The translations under genes and the position numbers were made by a program. The notes beneath the pieces were generated by a model. The model was not told the origin of the DNA and did not search any database. It worked only from the letters and a program-made list of their open reading frames with translations. A stretch of DNA of 64,000 nt from DASYTH01 sp036002505 (GTDB lineage: Bacteria; Actinomycetota; Actinomycetes; Mycobacteriales; Pseudonocardiaceae): NCBI RefSeq assembly GCF_036002505.1, contig NZ_DASYTH010000217.1, positions 30,935-94,934 of the forward strand, in the 5' to 3' direction. Below, piece after piece: positions 54,979 through 63,631 of this stretch; the stretch's first letter is position 1; every line of letters begins with the position of its first letter.

Positions 54979-54992
54979 GGTCCCCTGAGGTT
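54921..54992. repeat. Dispersed 72-bp repeat C, copy 2, overlapping the SDR start
   Basis: This is the counterpart of 22308-22379 (42 bp with one mismatch, 30 bp at about 70 percent). On the minus strand it provides AGGGGACC and the GTG start of the SDR gene, with the first codons V-T-A-L-S-H-N-Q-P-V-N. Immediately on its other side lies a broken acetyltransferase gene. Confidence 0.8.
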
Positions 54993-55049
54993 CTGTTGGT
55001 CGGCACGGCCGGTGGAGCTGGTCGGCGCCTCGGCGAGCGGGCGCCCGGC

Positions 55050-55245
55050 TGTCCTGAACCGCTTGTTCGGCAACGGAATCCGCCGGGTCTCCGCCGAGTG
55101 CGACGCCCGCAACACCGCGTCGGCCCGACTGCTCGAGCGCCTCGGGTTCCGCCGCGAGGGGCTCCGCATCGAGCACACCTGGATCAAGGGCGAGTGGACC
55201 GACGACCTGCTTTTCGGTCTCCTGGCCCGGGACTGGCCCGGATAA
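55050..55245 (+). pseudogene. 3' remnant of a GNAT acetyltransferase gene
   Basis: The last 65 codons match the C-terminal third of GNAT N-acetyltransferases of the ribosomal-protein alanine acetyltransferase type: RRVSAECDARNTASARLLERLGFRREG and HTWIKGEWTDDLLFGLLARDW. The N-terminal part with the acetyl-CoA pyrophosphate loop is absent; upstream is the repeat and then the SDR gene. No start codon or ribosome site is evident. Confidence 0.7.
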
Positions 55246-55634
55246 GGCGCGTCTCGGAAGTGGTGGCTGGGTTTGGTTCTGGGAGCGCGGGAGACGGCGG
55301 GGCAGTGCGGTCGCGTTGGCGAGTGGCAGTTTGGGCTGTGGCTGGGTTTAAGGAAGGCTTGGGAGGTGGGTGGGGGCTGGGGAGCCGTTGAGTCCTGTTG
55401 ATCTTTCGGGTGTGGGGTCGGGGTAGGCCATGATCGCCGGTCTTGCCGGCAAGAACTCCACAGTCACCCACCCGTACCCCAGCTGCCCCACCAGCCCCAC
55501 CCAGGCCGCGAAGCGGCCGCGGTCTTGGTCCTCGCCCCCGCCGCCCGGACACCGCAGCCCACCACCCCGCCCCGTCCCCCTCGTCCTTGCCTTCTTGAGA
55601 CCCGACCACCCCGCCAACCAACCCGGACACGGGT
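55246..55634. other. Gene-free 389-bp interval between GNAT remnant and MFS gene
   Basis: No frame here has plausible codon use or start context on either strand; translations are Pro/Arg/Gly-rich shadow sequence. The plus strand is rich in GTGGG and TGGGG runs up to about 55420 and then in CCCC runs, which may fold together. The hairpin CCGGTCTTGCCGG lies near 55439. I see no promoter, RNA gene or mobile element. Confidence 0.5.
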
Positions 55635-57098
55635 TCATGATCCACTCCGTGCGGCGGCGAGCGGGCGGGCCGGCGGGGTAACCGGTGCCGGGCGCCGGCC
55701 GGGGAGGAACGCCGCAACCGCGAGGGCGACCAGCGCCGCGGCGGCGCCGATGCCCAGGACCACCCGGAAACCGTTCTGTGACGGCAAAGTGAGCGGCCCG
55801 AACCCGGTGGTGAGCTGAGCGAGGATGACCCCGGCCATGGCGCTGGAGATCGAGGTGCCGATGGCCCGCATGAGCGTGTTGAGGCTGTTCGCGGCCGCGG
55901 TCTCGGAGACCGGCACGGCGGCCATGATCAGGGTCGGCATGGCGCCGTAGGCGAGGCCGATGCCGGCGCCGATGACCGAGGAGACCAGCACGAGCTGCCA
56001 GACGGCGGACATCAGCACGACGCCGAGCGCGTAGCCGGCGGCGACCACGACGGCGCCGAGCATGAGGGTCACCTTGGGGCCGCGGGTTTTCGAGATGCGC
56101 GCGGACAGCGGGGCGAAGGCCATCATCACCAGCCCGGACGGTCCGAGCACCAGGCCCACGGCGAGCATGCTCTGGCCGAGGCCGTAGCCGGTGGCCTCCG
56201 GCAGCTGCAGCAGTTGCGGCAGCACCAGGGACATGGCGAACATCGCGAACCCGAACACCGCTGAGGCCAGGTTGGTCAGCAGCACCTGTCGGCCGGCGGT
56301 GACCCGCAGATCCACCAGCGGCGCGGCGTGCCGCAGCTCCCACCAGCCCCAGGCCAGCAGCACGGCGGTGGCCATCCCGAACAGGCCCTCGACCCGCCCG
56401 CTGTCCCAGCCCCAGTCGCCGCCCTTGGAGATCGCCAGCAGCAGGGCCACCAACCCGGCGGACAGCCCGGCCGCCCCCACCACGTCGAACCGCCCGCCGG
56501 TACGCACCGACGACTCCGGCACGAACGTCACCACGAGCACCGTGGCGAGCACGCCCATCCCGGCCGAGGTCCAGAACAGCACGTGCCAGTCGGCGTACTC
56601 GGCCAGCAGCGCCGCCGCCGGCAGGCCCAGCGCGCCACCCACCCCGAGCGAGGCGCTCATCAGCGCGGTGGCGCCGCCGAGCCGCTCGGCCGGCAGCTCG
56701 TCGCGCATGATGCTGATCCCGAGCGCGATCACCCCGGACGAGAGCCCCTGCAGCGTCCGCCCGATCACCATCGGGACCAGCGCGTCGGACAGCCCGCACA
56801 CCACCGACCCGGCGACCAGCAGACCCAGGCTGACCAGCAGCATCCGCCGCTTGCCGTACATGTCGCCCAGCCGCCCCATCACCGGCGTGGCCACGGCGCC
56901 GGCGAGCAGCGTCGCGGTGATCGCCCAGGTCGCGTCCGACGCGGAGGCGTGCAGCAGTTTCGGCAGCTCCGGGATCAGCGGGATGACCAGCGTCTGCATC
57001 AGCGCGACGACGATCCCGGCGAACGCCAGCACCGGGACGACGGCGCCGGTTCGCGGCGTGCCGGCCACCCCGGCGGGCTGGGTCTGGGCTTCGGGCAC
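55635..57098 (-). CDS. MFS drug:proton antiporter (DHA2, 14-helix type)
   Basis: This 487-residue exporter is of the EmrB/QacA type with about 14 helices. FAGIVVALMQTLVIPLIPELPKLLHAS (helix 1), ATPVMGRLGDMYGKRRMLL (motif A) and GRTLQGLSSGVIALGISIMRDELP (motif C region) are readable. GTG 57098 has GGAGG seven nt upstream. It is divergent from a TetR gene with a perfect 9-bp inverted repeat between, so drug-responsive control is likely. Confidence 0.88.
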   Translation of the reverse strand: MPEAQTQPAGVAGTPRTGAVVPVLAFAGIVVALMQTLVIPLIPELPKLLHASASDATWAITATLLAGAVATPVMGRLGDMYGKRRMLLVSLGLLVAGSVVCGLSDALVPMVIGRTLQGLSSGVIALGISIMRDELPAERLGGATALMSASLGVGGALGLPAAALLAEYADWHVLFWTSAGMGVLATVLVVTFVPESSVRTGGRFDVVGAAGLSAGLVALLLAISKGGDWGWDSGRVEGLFGMATAVLLAWGWWELRHAAPLVDLRVTAGRQVLLTNLASAVFGFAMFAMSLVLPQLLQLPEATGYGLGQSMLAVGLVLGPSGLVMMAFAPLSARISKTRGPKVTLMLGAVVVAAGYALGVVLMSAVWQLVLVSSVIGAGIGLAYGAMPTLIMAAVPVSETAAANSLNTLMRAIGTSISSAMAGVILAQLTTGFGPLTLPSQNGFRVVLGIGAAAALVALAVAAFLPGRRPAPVTPPARPLAAARSGS

Positions 57099-57125
57099 GG
57101 CACGGCCTCCGAATCGTGTGGACAA

Positions 57126-57149
57126 TTTAAGTCAGTCGCTTGACTTAAA
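57126..57149. promoter_or_regulatory. TetR-type operator between MFS and TetR genes
   Basis: Arms TTTAAGTCA (57126-57134) and TGACTTAAA (57141-57149) are perfectly complementary around a 6-bp spacer. The palindrome lies 28 bp from the MFS start and 47 bp from the TetR start and is AT-rich against the GC-rich background. Confidence 0.75.
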
Positions 57150-57195
57150 GTATCGGCCGCGGTTATCTGGTTTGGGTAGGGCGAAGGAGCGTGCG

Positions 57196-57858
57196 ATGAG
57201 TCACAGCACCAGAACACCGCGGGCCGACACGACCCGCGAGCGGATCCTCACCTCGGCCGAGCGGCTCTTCGCCGAGCACGGCGTGTTCGCGGTGTCCAAC
57301 CGCCAGGTCAGCGAGGCCGCGGGGCAGGGCAACAACGCCGCGGTCGGGTACCACTTCGGCACCAAGACCGACCTGATCCGGGCGATCATCCGCCGGCAGG
57401 CCGAGCCGATCGAGCGGATCCGGGAGCGGATGCTGGCCGAGATCGGCGACTCCACGGAACTGCGGTACTGGGTGGCCTGCCTGGTCCGCCCGGTCACCAC
57501 CCCACTGTCCGAAGTCGACGGTCCGACGTGGTTCGCCCGGTTCAGCGCCCAGGTGATGACCGAGCCCGCGCTCCGCGAGATCGTCATCGCCGAGGCGCTC
57601 AACTCCCCCGCGCTGCAAGGGATTCTCGACGGCCTGAACCGCTGCCTGCCCGCGCTGCCGGCCGAGGTGCGAGCCGAGCGGTTCGACATGTCCCGCCACC
57701 TGATCGTGCACATGTGCGCGGAGCGGGAGCGCGCCATCGCCGAGGGCACCCCCACGCCCCGGTCCAGCTGGCGGGACACGGGCACCGGGTTGATCGACGC
57801 GATCGTCGGGTTGTGGCGGGCACCGGTCACTCATCACTCACGGGAGGGAATGTCATGA
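57196..57858 (+). CDS. TetR-family transcriptional regulator
   Basis: This 220-residue regulator has the N-terminal HTH DTTRERILTSAERLFAEHGVFAVSNRQVSEAAGQGNNAAVGYHFGTKTDLIRAII and a helical ligand domain with Cys near VACLVRP. It probably represses the divergent MFS pump and its own operon with the P450 and CocE-like hydrolase through the palindrome at 57126-57149. ATG 57196 has GGAG 7 nt upstream. Its stop overlaps the P450 start by ATGA. Confidence 0.9.
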   Translation: MSHSTRTPRADTTRERILTSAERLFAEHGVFAVSNRQVSEAAGQGNNAAVGYHFGTKTDLIRAIIRRQAEPIERIRERMLAEIGDSTELRYWVACLVRPVTTPLSEVDGPTWFARFSAQVMTEPALREIVIAEALNSPALQGILDGLNRCLPALPAEVRAERFDMSRHLIVHMCAERERAIAEGTPTPRSSWRDTGTGLIDAIVGLWRAPVTHHSREGMS

Positions 57859-59069
57859 CCACCACCGAGTTTCCGGAGTTCCCGATGCCCAGGGCCGCGG
57901 GGTGCCCGTACGACCCGCCCCCGGCCCTGCACGCCCTGCTGCGCGCCGACCCGATCACCCGGGTCCGCCTGTGGGACGGCAGCACGCCGTGGCTGGTCAC
58001 CCGCTACGCCGATCAGCGCGCGCTGCTGGCCGACCCCAGGATGAGCTCCGACCCGGGCCAGCCCGGCTACCCGAGCCCGCTCGCGGTCGACCGGCGAGCC
58101 TCGACGATCAGCTTCATCCTGATGGACGACCCCGAGCACGCCCGGCTGCGGCGGATGGTGATGGCGCCGTTCACCGTGCGCCGGGTGGAGACCATGCGGC
58201 CGGCCGTGCAGCGGATCGTCGACGACCTGACCGACGCCTTGCTGGCCGGCCCCACCCCGGTGGACCTGGTGCCGGCGTTCGCCCTGCCGGTGCCCTCCCT
58301 GGTGATCTGCATGCTGCTCGGCGTCCCGTACGCCGACCACGACTTCTTCCAGCGGCAGAGCCAGACCATCATCAACCGGGACACGACGCCGGAGCAGCGC
58401 GGCGAGGCCATGGGCGCTCTGGTCGGCTACCTGGACGGTCTGGTGGGCGACAAGCTCGCCAGCCCGTCCGACGACCTGCTGTCCGGGTTGGCCGAGCGGG
58501 TCCGGGCCGGCGAGCTGACCCGGCCGGAAGCCGCGCAGATGGGGATGCTGCTGCTGATCGCCGGGCACGAGACGACCGCGAACATGATCGCCCTGGGTAC
58601 CTTGGCGCTGCTGGAGAATCCCGACCAGCTGGCCCTGCTGCGGGCCGCCGCCGACCCGGTGGTGGTCGCCGGCGCGGTCGAGGAGCTGCTGCGCTACCTC
58701 AACATCACGCACACCGGCCGGCGGCGCACGGCGCTGACCGACATCGAGTATGCCGGGCAGATCATCCGCGCCGGCGAGGGCGTGATCTTCCCCAACGACG
58801 TCGCCAACCGGGACCCCGGCGCCTTCGCCGGCGACCCGGACCGCCTGGACCTGCGCCGCGACTCCCGCCGGCACATCGCGTTCGGCTACGGCGTGCACCA
58901 GTGCCTGGGCCAGCCGCTGGCCCGGCTGGAGCTGCAGGTCGTCTACGGCACCCTCTACCGCCGCATCCCCACCCTGCGGCTGGCCGTGGACCGGGCCAGG
59001 ATTCCGTTCAAACACGACGGTTCCGTCTACGGTGTCTACGAACTCCCGGTCACCTGGAGCACCACATGA
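57855..59069 (+). CDS. Cytochrome P450 (CYP105-like)
   Basis: This 404-residue soluble bacterial P450 has I-helix LIAGHETTANMIALG, ExxR in VEELLRYL, and heme loop HIAFGYGVHQCLGQPLARLEL. The start PEFPMPRAAGCPYDPPPALHALL is typical of actinobacterial CYP105/107-type enzymes that oxidise macrolides, xenobiotics and terpenes. It sits between TetR and a hydrolase in a three-gene operon. A catabolic or detoxifying role with the divergent pump is more likely than antibiotic synthesis, as no synthase gene is near. Confidence 0.88.
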   Translation: MTTTEFPEFPMPRAAGCPYDPPPALHALLRADPITRVRLWDGSTPWLVTRYADQRALLADPRMSSDPGQPGYPSPLAVDRRASTISFILMDDPEHARLRRMVMAPFTVRRVETMRPAVQRIVDDLTDALLAGPTPVDLVPAFALPVPSLVICMLLGVPYADHDFFQRQSQTIINRDTTPEQRGEAMGALVGYLDGLVGDKLASPSDDLLSGLAERVRAGELTRPEAAQMGMLLLIAGHETTANMIALGTLALLENPDQLALLRAAADPVVVAGAVEELLRYLNITHTGRRRTALTDIEYAGQIIRAGEGVIFPNDVANRDPGAFAGDPDRLDLRRDSRRHIAFGYGVHQCLGQPLARLELQVVYGTLYRRIPTLRLAVDRARIPFKHDGSVYGVYELPVTWSTT

Positions 59070-60688
59070 ACCTCACCAGCCACCTCGTGCAGCGCATGCT
59101 GCGCCTGCCGCCGCCGCTGACCCGGGATCTTGCTGTCCGGCGCGACCTGCGGGTACCGATGCGCGACGGGGTCGAGCTGCTCGCCGACCACTGGGCACCG
59201 CGAGTCGGGCCCGCCGGCCTGCCGACCGCGCTCATCCGCACGCCGTACGGCCGGCGGGGCCTCTTCGCCGCGCAGCTGGCCCGGCCGCTGGCCGAGCGCG
59301 GGTTCCAGGTGCTGATCCAGAGCACCCGCGGCGGGTTCGGCTCCGGCGGCGCCTTCGACCCGCTGCGCGGCGAGCGCGAGGACGGCCTGGCCACGCTGGA
59401 CTGGGTGGTCGAGCAGCCGTGGTTCGGCGAGGCGATCGTGCTGTACGGGGCCAGCTACCTCGGCTACGTCCAGTGGGCGGTGGCCGACCAGCTGCCGCCG
59501 GCGGTCAGGGCGATGGTCCCGCAGGTCACCGAGTCGGCCCTGACGCTGGAGTTCCTCCGCGCGGACGGGTTCTCCCTGGAGACGCCGTTCGGCTGGGGCG
59601 TGATGGTCGCCGGCCAGGAGCGCCGGTGGGCGATGCCGCGCCAGGTGCTGACGGCCCGGAAGGTGCGCCGCGCCCTGCACACGCTTCCGCTCAGCCAGGC
59701 CGATGTCGCCGCCCTCGGCCGCCACTTCGGCTACACACAGGACATTCTCGCGCACGACGCCGGCACTCCGCGGTGGGCGGGGATCGACCACAGCCACCGG
59801 GTCGCCGGCGGCACCGTGCCGGTCAGCTCGATCGCCGGCTGGTACGACGTCTTCCTGCCCGGCCAGCTCCGGGATTTCCGGGCACTGCAGGACGCCGGCC
59901 GGCCCGCCCGGCTCACGGTCGGCCCGTGGTCGCACACCTCCCCGGGAAGCTGGCCGGTCGCGGCGCACGAGATGCTCGAGTTCGGGCTGGCCCACGCCCG
60001 CGGCGAGCAATCGCCCGACCGCGCCCCGGTGCGCCTGTTCGTGACGGGCGACGAGCGGTGGCGCGACTTCCCGTCCTGGCCGCCGCCCGGGTACTCGCCA
60101 CAGCGCTTCCACCTCCACCCCGGCGGCATCCTGGACGCCGATCCGCCCGGCGGGTCGGACCCGGACCGCTACCGCTACGACCCGGCCGACCCCACCCCGG
60201 CGGCCGGCGGGGTCCGGATGGCTCTGGGCGTCAAGGCCGGCCCCGTCGACAACACCACGCTCGAGGCCCGGCCGGACGTGCTGACCTACACCACCGCGGT
60301 GCTCGACGCCGGCGTCGAGGTGGTCGGCGAGATCACCGCCGAGATCTGGTTCCGCTCCAGCCTGCCCTACGCCGACGTGTTCGTCCGGCTCTGCGACGTG
60401 GACCCACGCGGCCGCTCCACCAACGTGTGCGACGGCCTGGTCAGCCTGACCGGCGCCGGGGAGACCTCCCGGGCGACCGTGCGGCTGTGGCCGGCGGCGC
60501 ACCTTTTCCAGCCCGGCCACCGGATCCGGATCCAGGTCTCCAGCGGCGCCTTCCCGCGCTACAACCGCAATCCCGGCACCGGCGACCCCCGGGCCACCGC
60601 GGTCACCCTGCGCGCCGCGGACCAGCAGGTGTTCCACGACCCCGAGCACCCCTCGACGATCATCCTCCCGGTCCGCCGCTCACCGTAG
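59066..60688 (+). CDS. CocE/NonD-family hydrolase
   Basis: This 540-residue X-Pro dipeptidyl-peptidase-like acyl hydrolase has RVPMRDGVELLADHWAP, oxyanion STRGGFGSGG, nucleophile VLYGASYLGYVQW (about S130), acid in IAGWYDVFLPGQ and His in GPWSHTSPG, followed by the jelly-roll C-terminal domain (GEITAEIWFRSSLPYADVFVRLCDVDPRGRSTN). Cocaine esterase and glutaryl-7-ACA acylase belong here; substrate is unknown. ATG 59066 overlaps the P450 stop by 4 nt. Its end overlaps the convergent NmrA-like gene by 9 nt. Confidence 0.88.
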   Translation: MNLTSHLVQRMLRLPPPLTRDLAVRRDLRVPMRDGVELLADHWAPRVGPAGLPTALIRTPYGRRGLFAAQLARPLAERGFQVLIQSTRGGFGSGGAFDPLRGEREDGLATLDWVVEQPWFGEAIVLYGASYLGYVQWAVADQLPPAVRAMVPQVTESALTLEFLRADGFSLETPFGWGVMVAGQERRWAMPRQVLTARKVRRALHTLPLSQADVAALGRHFGYTQDILAHDAGTPRWAGIDHSHRVAGGTVPVSSIAGWYDVFLPGQLRDFRALQDAGRPARLTVGPWSHTSPGSWPVAAHEMLEFGLAHARGEQSPDRAPVRLFVTGDERWRDFPSWPPPGYSPQRFHLHPGGILDADPPGGSDPDRYRYDPADPTPAAGGVRMALGVKAGPVDNTTLEARPDVLTYTTAVLDAGVEVVGEITAEIWFRSSLPYADVFVRLCDVDPRGRSTNVCDGLVSLTGAGETSRATVRLWPAAHLFQPGHRIRIQVSSGAFPRYNRNPGTGDPRATAVTLRAADQQVFHDPEHPSTIILPVRRSP

Positions 60689-61573
60689 GAACGTGTCACG
60701 GTTCCGTTCCAGGAACTGGCGCAGTGACGTGGCCGGTCGTCCGGTCACCGTCTCGATGTTGTCGTAGATACCGGTCGGATCGGTCAGCGAGCCGTTGGCT
60801 ACGCGCTCGAGATAATTGCGGACACTGCGCAGGTAGATGGGATCGTAGCCGGCCGCGACCAATTGCTTGTAAAAGACCTCCGGTTTCGCCGGCTCGTACC
60901 GCCAGGGCTGTCCGGTTGTCTCGCCGAGCAGCTTGGCGATCTCGGTGGCCGACGCGGCCTCGGCGGCGAGGTGGTAGACCCGTCCGTGGTGTGGCTTCGG
61001 GTCACGCAGCACCGTGGCCGCAACAGCGGCGATGTCGCCGATATCCACCCAGTTCGTCCACCCGTCACCGATGAAGTGGGTGAGTACGCCGGATGCCGCG
61101 ACGCTGAGCCGCAGATTCTGCATGAAACTGCTTGGCCGCAAATTCGTGAACCCGAGCCCGGAGCGCTCGACGTACGCCTCGACAAGCTGATGCCAGGTGT
61201 TGTATTCGATGGTGCTGTCGTCGGCGGCGGAGGCGCCGAGATGGACCAGGTGGGACACTCCCGCCGCATTCGCCGCATCGACGGCGACCTTGGATTGGGC
61301 GAGCATCCGTACGTGATAACCGGTGAGCAGAAAAGCCCTGTCGATGCCCTCGAAAATCGGCTGGACAGCGCTGCGCCCGCCCATCTCCGCGTCGTCCAGA
61401 TCGAGATGACGCACCTCGATCCCGCGTTCCCGCAGCGAGCGAGCCACCTCTTGTTGGCGGGTGGCACCGACCACCCGAAGCAGCCCCACCCGGTGATCGG
61501 GAACCAGTTCGTCGATGAGCGCCGAGCCGACAGCTCCGCTGGCTCCGATGACCAGAATGGCCGGTGAGAACAT
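60680..61573 (-). CDS. NmrA-like NAD(P)-binding protein 1
   Basis: This 297-residue atypical SDR has the dinucleotide loop ILVIGASGAVGSALIDEL, then VVGATRQQEVARSLRERGIEVRHLDLDD and the NmrA-type SHLVHLGASAADDSTIEYNTWHQLVEAYVERSGLGFTNLRPSSFMQN. It is a quinone-oxidoreductase-like or redox-sensor-like protein. ATG 61573 has GGGGGAAGGG upstream. It is encoded 47 bp after a related gene in the same direction. Confidence 0.83.
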   Translation of the reverse strand: MFSPAILVIGASGAVGSALIDELVPDHRVGLLRVVGATRQQEVARSLRERGIEVRHLDLDDAEMGGRSAVQPIFEGIDRAFLLTGYHVRMLAQSKVAVDAANAAGVSHLVHLGASAADDSTIEYNTWHQLVEAYVERSGLGFTNLRPSSFMQNLRLSVAASGVLTHFIGDGWTNWVDIGDIAAVAATVLRDPKPHHGRVYHLAAEAASATEIAKLLGETTGQPWRYEPAKPEVFYKQLVAAGYDPIYLRSVRNYLERVANGSLTDPTGIYDNIETVTGRPATSLRQFLERNRDTFLR

Positions 61574-61620
61574 GCCCTTCCCCCTTTGTTGTCGAGTCGA
61601 ACTCGGTGTGCCGACCCGGC

Positions 61621-62490
61621 CTACCGGCGCCACGCCGCCACGGCGCCCACGGCGTACTCGGCGAAGGTCACCGGCGGCCGCCCGGTCACCTCGAGGACGT
61701 CGTCGTTGTGCACCCCGAGCGCGCCGCTGCTCATGGCGTAGGCGAAGAGCCGGCTGTTGTGCTCGGCGGTCCCGGGTGGCGCGCCCGCGGCGATGAGCTC
61801 GTCGCGCAGCCGGGTGTGGTCCGTCTCGACATATCCGATGGACCGTCCCGTGGCCGCCGAAATGTGCTCGGCGACCTGCGTCAGCGTCAGCGCCTCGGGG
61901 CCCATCGGGGCGTATGCCCTGCCTCCGTGCCCGTCCTCGGTCAGCGCGACGGCCGCCACGGCGCCGATGTCCTCGGTCGACACGAAGCTCACCAGCCCGT
62001 CGCCGCCCGGCATGGCGATCTCGTCCCGCTCGCGGATGCTCTCAGCCGCACCGATGTAGTGAAATTCCGAGAAGTTCTGCATGAAGGCGCCCGGCCGCAG
62101 GATCGTGTACGGCACGCCGGAGGACTCGACGGCCAGCTCGATGCCGCGCAGCGGGTCGTCCGCCGGCGCCTGGTCCACGCCGTACGTGGACATCAGCACG
62201 ACTCGCCGGACGCCGGCCCCGGCCGCGCCGTCGAGCAGAGCGTGAACCCAGCCGGCGTGCTCCGCCTGCGGGATGCCGCCGGTGACGACGTAGATCGCCG
62301 CCACGCCCTTCCGCGCGGCCTCGTAGGTGCCGCTGTCGGTCCAGTCGAAGGGGACCGGCTCGACGCCCGGGCGCGGCGCGCCGGGCGACCGGTTGGCGGC
62401 GCGGACGGTCACGTCCCGGCGGGTGAGCAGCGGGATCAGACGCCGCCCGACCTTGCCGGTCGGACCTGTTACCAGGACGGTCGACCTCAC
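61621..62490 (-). CDS. NmrA-like NAD(P)-binding protein 2
   Basis: This 289-residue relative of the previous protein has STVLVTGPTGKVGRRLIPLLTRR (cofactor loop), VRAANRSPGAPRPGVEPVPFDW, VVLMSTYGVDQAPADDPL and the conserved SSGVPYTILRPGAFMQNF. GTG 62490 with GGAGG seven nt upstream is preferred to the longer frame. The two genes are probably one operon, with a divergent AraC regulator 121 bp away. Confidence 0.84.
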   Translation of the reverse strand: MRSTVLVTGPTGKVGRRLIPLLTRRDVTVRAANRSPGAPRPGVEPVPFDWTDSGTYEAARKGVAAIYVVTGGIPQAEHAGWVHALLDGAAGAGVRRVVLMSTYGVDQAPADDPLRGIELAVESSGVPYTILRPGAFMQNFSEFHYIGAAESIRERDEIAMPGGDGLVSFVSTEDIGAVAAVALTEDGHGGRAYAPMGPEALTLTQVAEHISAATGRSIGYVETDHTRLRDELIAAGAPPGTAEHNSRLFAYAMSSGALGVHNDDVLEVTGRPPVTFAEYAVGAVAAWRR

Positions 62491-62611
62491 GTGCGCCTCC
62501 GATGATCGATGCTTCCCCGTAGCCCCGACCATATCCGCGTCCGGTGGGTCGAACCATGACGGTTTTCGTCTCTGAGATATCCGATCAGCTCAGCGGATGT
62601 AGTCTCGCGCC

Positions 62612-63607
62612 ATGACGGCCACGCCCGAACTCTTCCGATCGCGTGTCCCCGCCAGTACCAGTGACGTCGTCGCCGACCTCGTGACCGACGTCGTCGCCGC
62701 CACCTACGGCAGCACCGTCGTGCACAGCCGCAACCGCCTGCACAGCCCTTGGGGGTTGGAGGTCTCGTCGGGAGAGGTCGCCAGCATCCATGTGATCACG
62801 ACCGGGACATGCTGGCTCGTGGTCGACGGCGGCGAGCCGATCCACCTCGCGCAGAACGACGTGGTCCTCGTGCCGTTCGGGCACCAGCACGCGCTCATCG
62901 ACACGCCGGGCCGCTCGCCCAGGCCCGCGGAGGAGCTGCTCGGCGGCCCCCTGGGACACGGGACGCCGCGCGAGCTGGTGATCGACGGGCCGGGACCGGT
63001 GACGGGGATGCTGTGCGGCGGCTTCCTGCCCGTGCCCGGACCCCGGCACCCGCTCACGGCGTTGCTGCCCCCGGTCGTGCACATTCCGGCCGCGGCTGCC
63101 GGCGGTCCCGCTATGGCCGCGACGGTCGAGTTGCTGGCGGTGGAGACCGACCGGGCCTATCCGAGCGGGCGGGCTGTGGTGGAGTCGCTGCTCAAACTGC
63201 TCCACGCCTACATCCTGCGGGCATGGTTCGCCCGGCAGGACCCGGCCGAGGGCGGCTGGCTGCGGGCGCTCCACGATCCCCCCGTCGGCGGCGCCCTGGC
63301 GCTCATCCACAGCGACCCGGCCCGACCATGGACGGTGCCCTCGCTCGCCCGCAGCGTGGGTGTACCGCGTGCCACCTTCGGCCGCCGGTTCACGGCGCTG
63401 ACCGGCCAGGCGCCCATGACCTACGTGACCATGTGGCGGATGACGGTGGCCGCCCGGCTGCTGCGCGAGCGGAAGGCACCCTTGCGGGACATCGCGCAAC
63501 AGGTCGGATACCACTCCGAGTACGCCTTCGCCCGCACGTTCAAGCGCATCCACGGTCAAGCGCCCGGCCGCTACCGAGCCGCAGCCCTGAGGCAGGCCGA
63601 GCCGTAA
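62612..63607 (+). CDS. AraC-family transcriptional regulator
   Basis: This 331-residue protein has an N-terminal cupin-like domain (HSRNRLHSPWGLEVSSGEVASIHVITTGTCWLVVDGGEP) and a C-terminal double HTH (WTVPSLARSVGVPRATFGRRFTALTGQAPMTYVTMWRMTVAARLLRERKAPLRDIAQQVGYHSEYAFARTFKRIHGQAPGRYRA). It is divergent from the NmrA-like pair, which it likely controls. Inverted CTGAG/CTCAG (62572-62593) lies just upstream of the start. Confidence 0.87.
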   Translation: MTATPELFRSRVPASTSDVVADLVTDVVAATYGSTVVHSRNRLHSPWGLEVSSGEVASIHVITTGTCWLVVDGGEPIHLAQNDVVLVPFGHQHALIDTPGRSPRPAEELLGGPLGHGTPRELVIDGPGPVTGMLCGGFLPVPGPRHPLTALLPPVVHIPAAAAGGPAMAATVELLAVETDRAYPSGRAVVESLLKLLHAYILRAWFARQDPAEGGWLRALHDPPVGGALALIHSDPARPWTVPSLARSVGVPRATFGRRFTALTGQAPMTYVTMWRMTVAARLLRERKAPLRDIAQQVGYHSEYAFARTFKRIHGQAPGRYRAAALRQAEP

Positions 63608-63631
63608 CCAAGTCCACTGAGGACGAGGCCG

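Noticed and set aside
55050..55245. Complete GNAT acetyltransferase
   Set aside because: Only the last third of the domain is present and the acetyl-CoA binding loop is missing, so it is listed as a remnant.
55285..55298. Second CebR-like sequence in the gene-free interval
   Set aside because: Only about 10 of 14 positions match and no gene start follows in a sensible position.
55430..55681. 83-codon plus-strand ORF before the MFS gene
   Set aside because: Pro/Arg/Ser-rich translation, no ribosome site, and overlap with the end of the MFS gene on the other strand.
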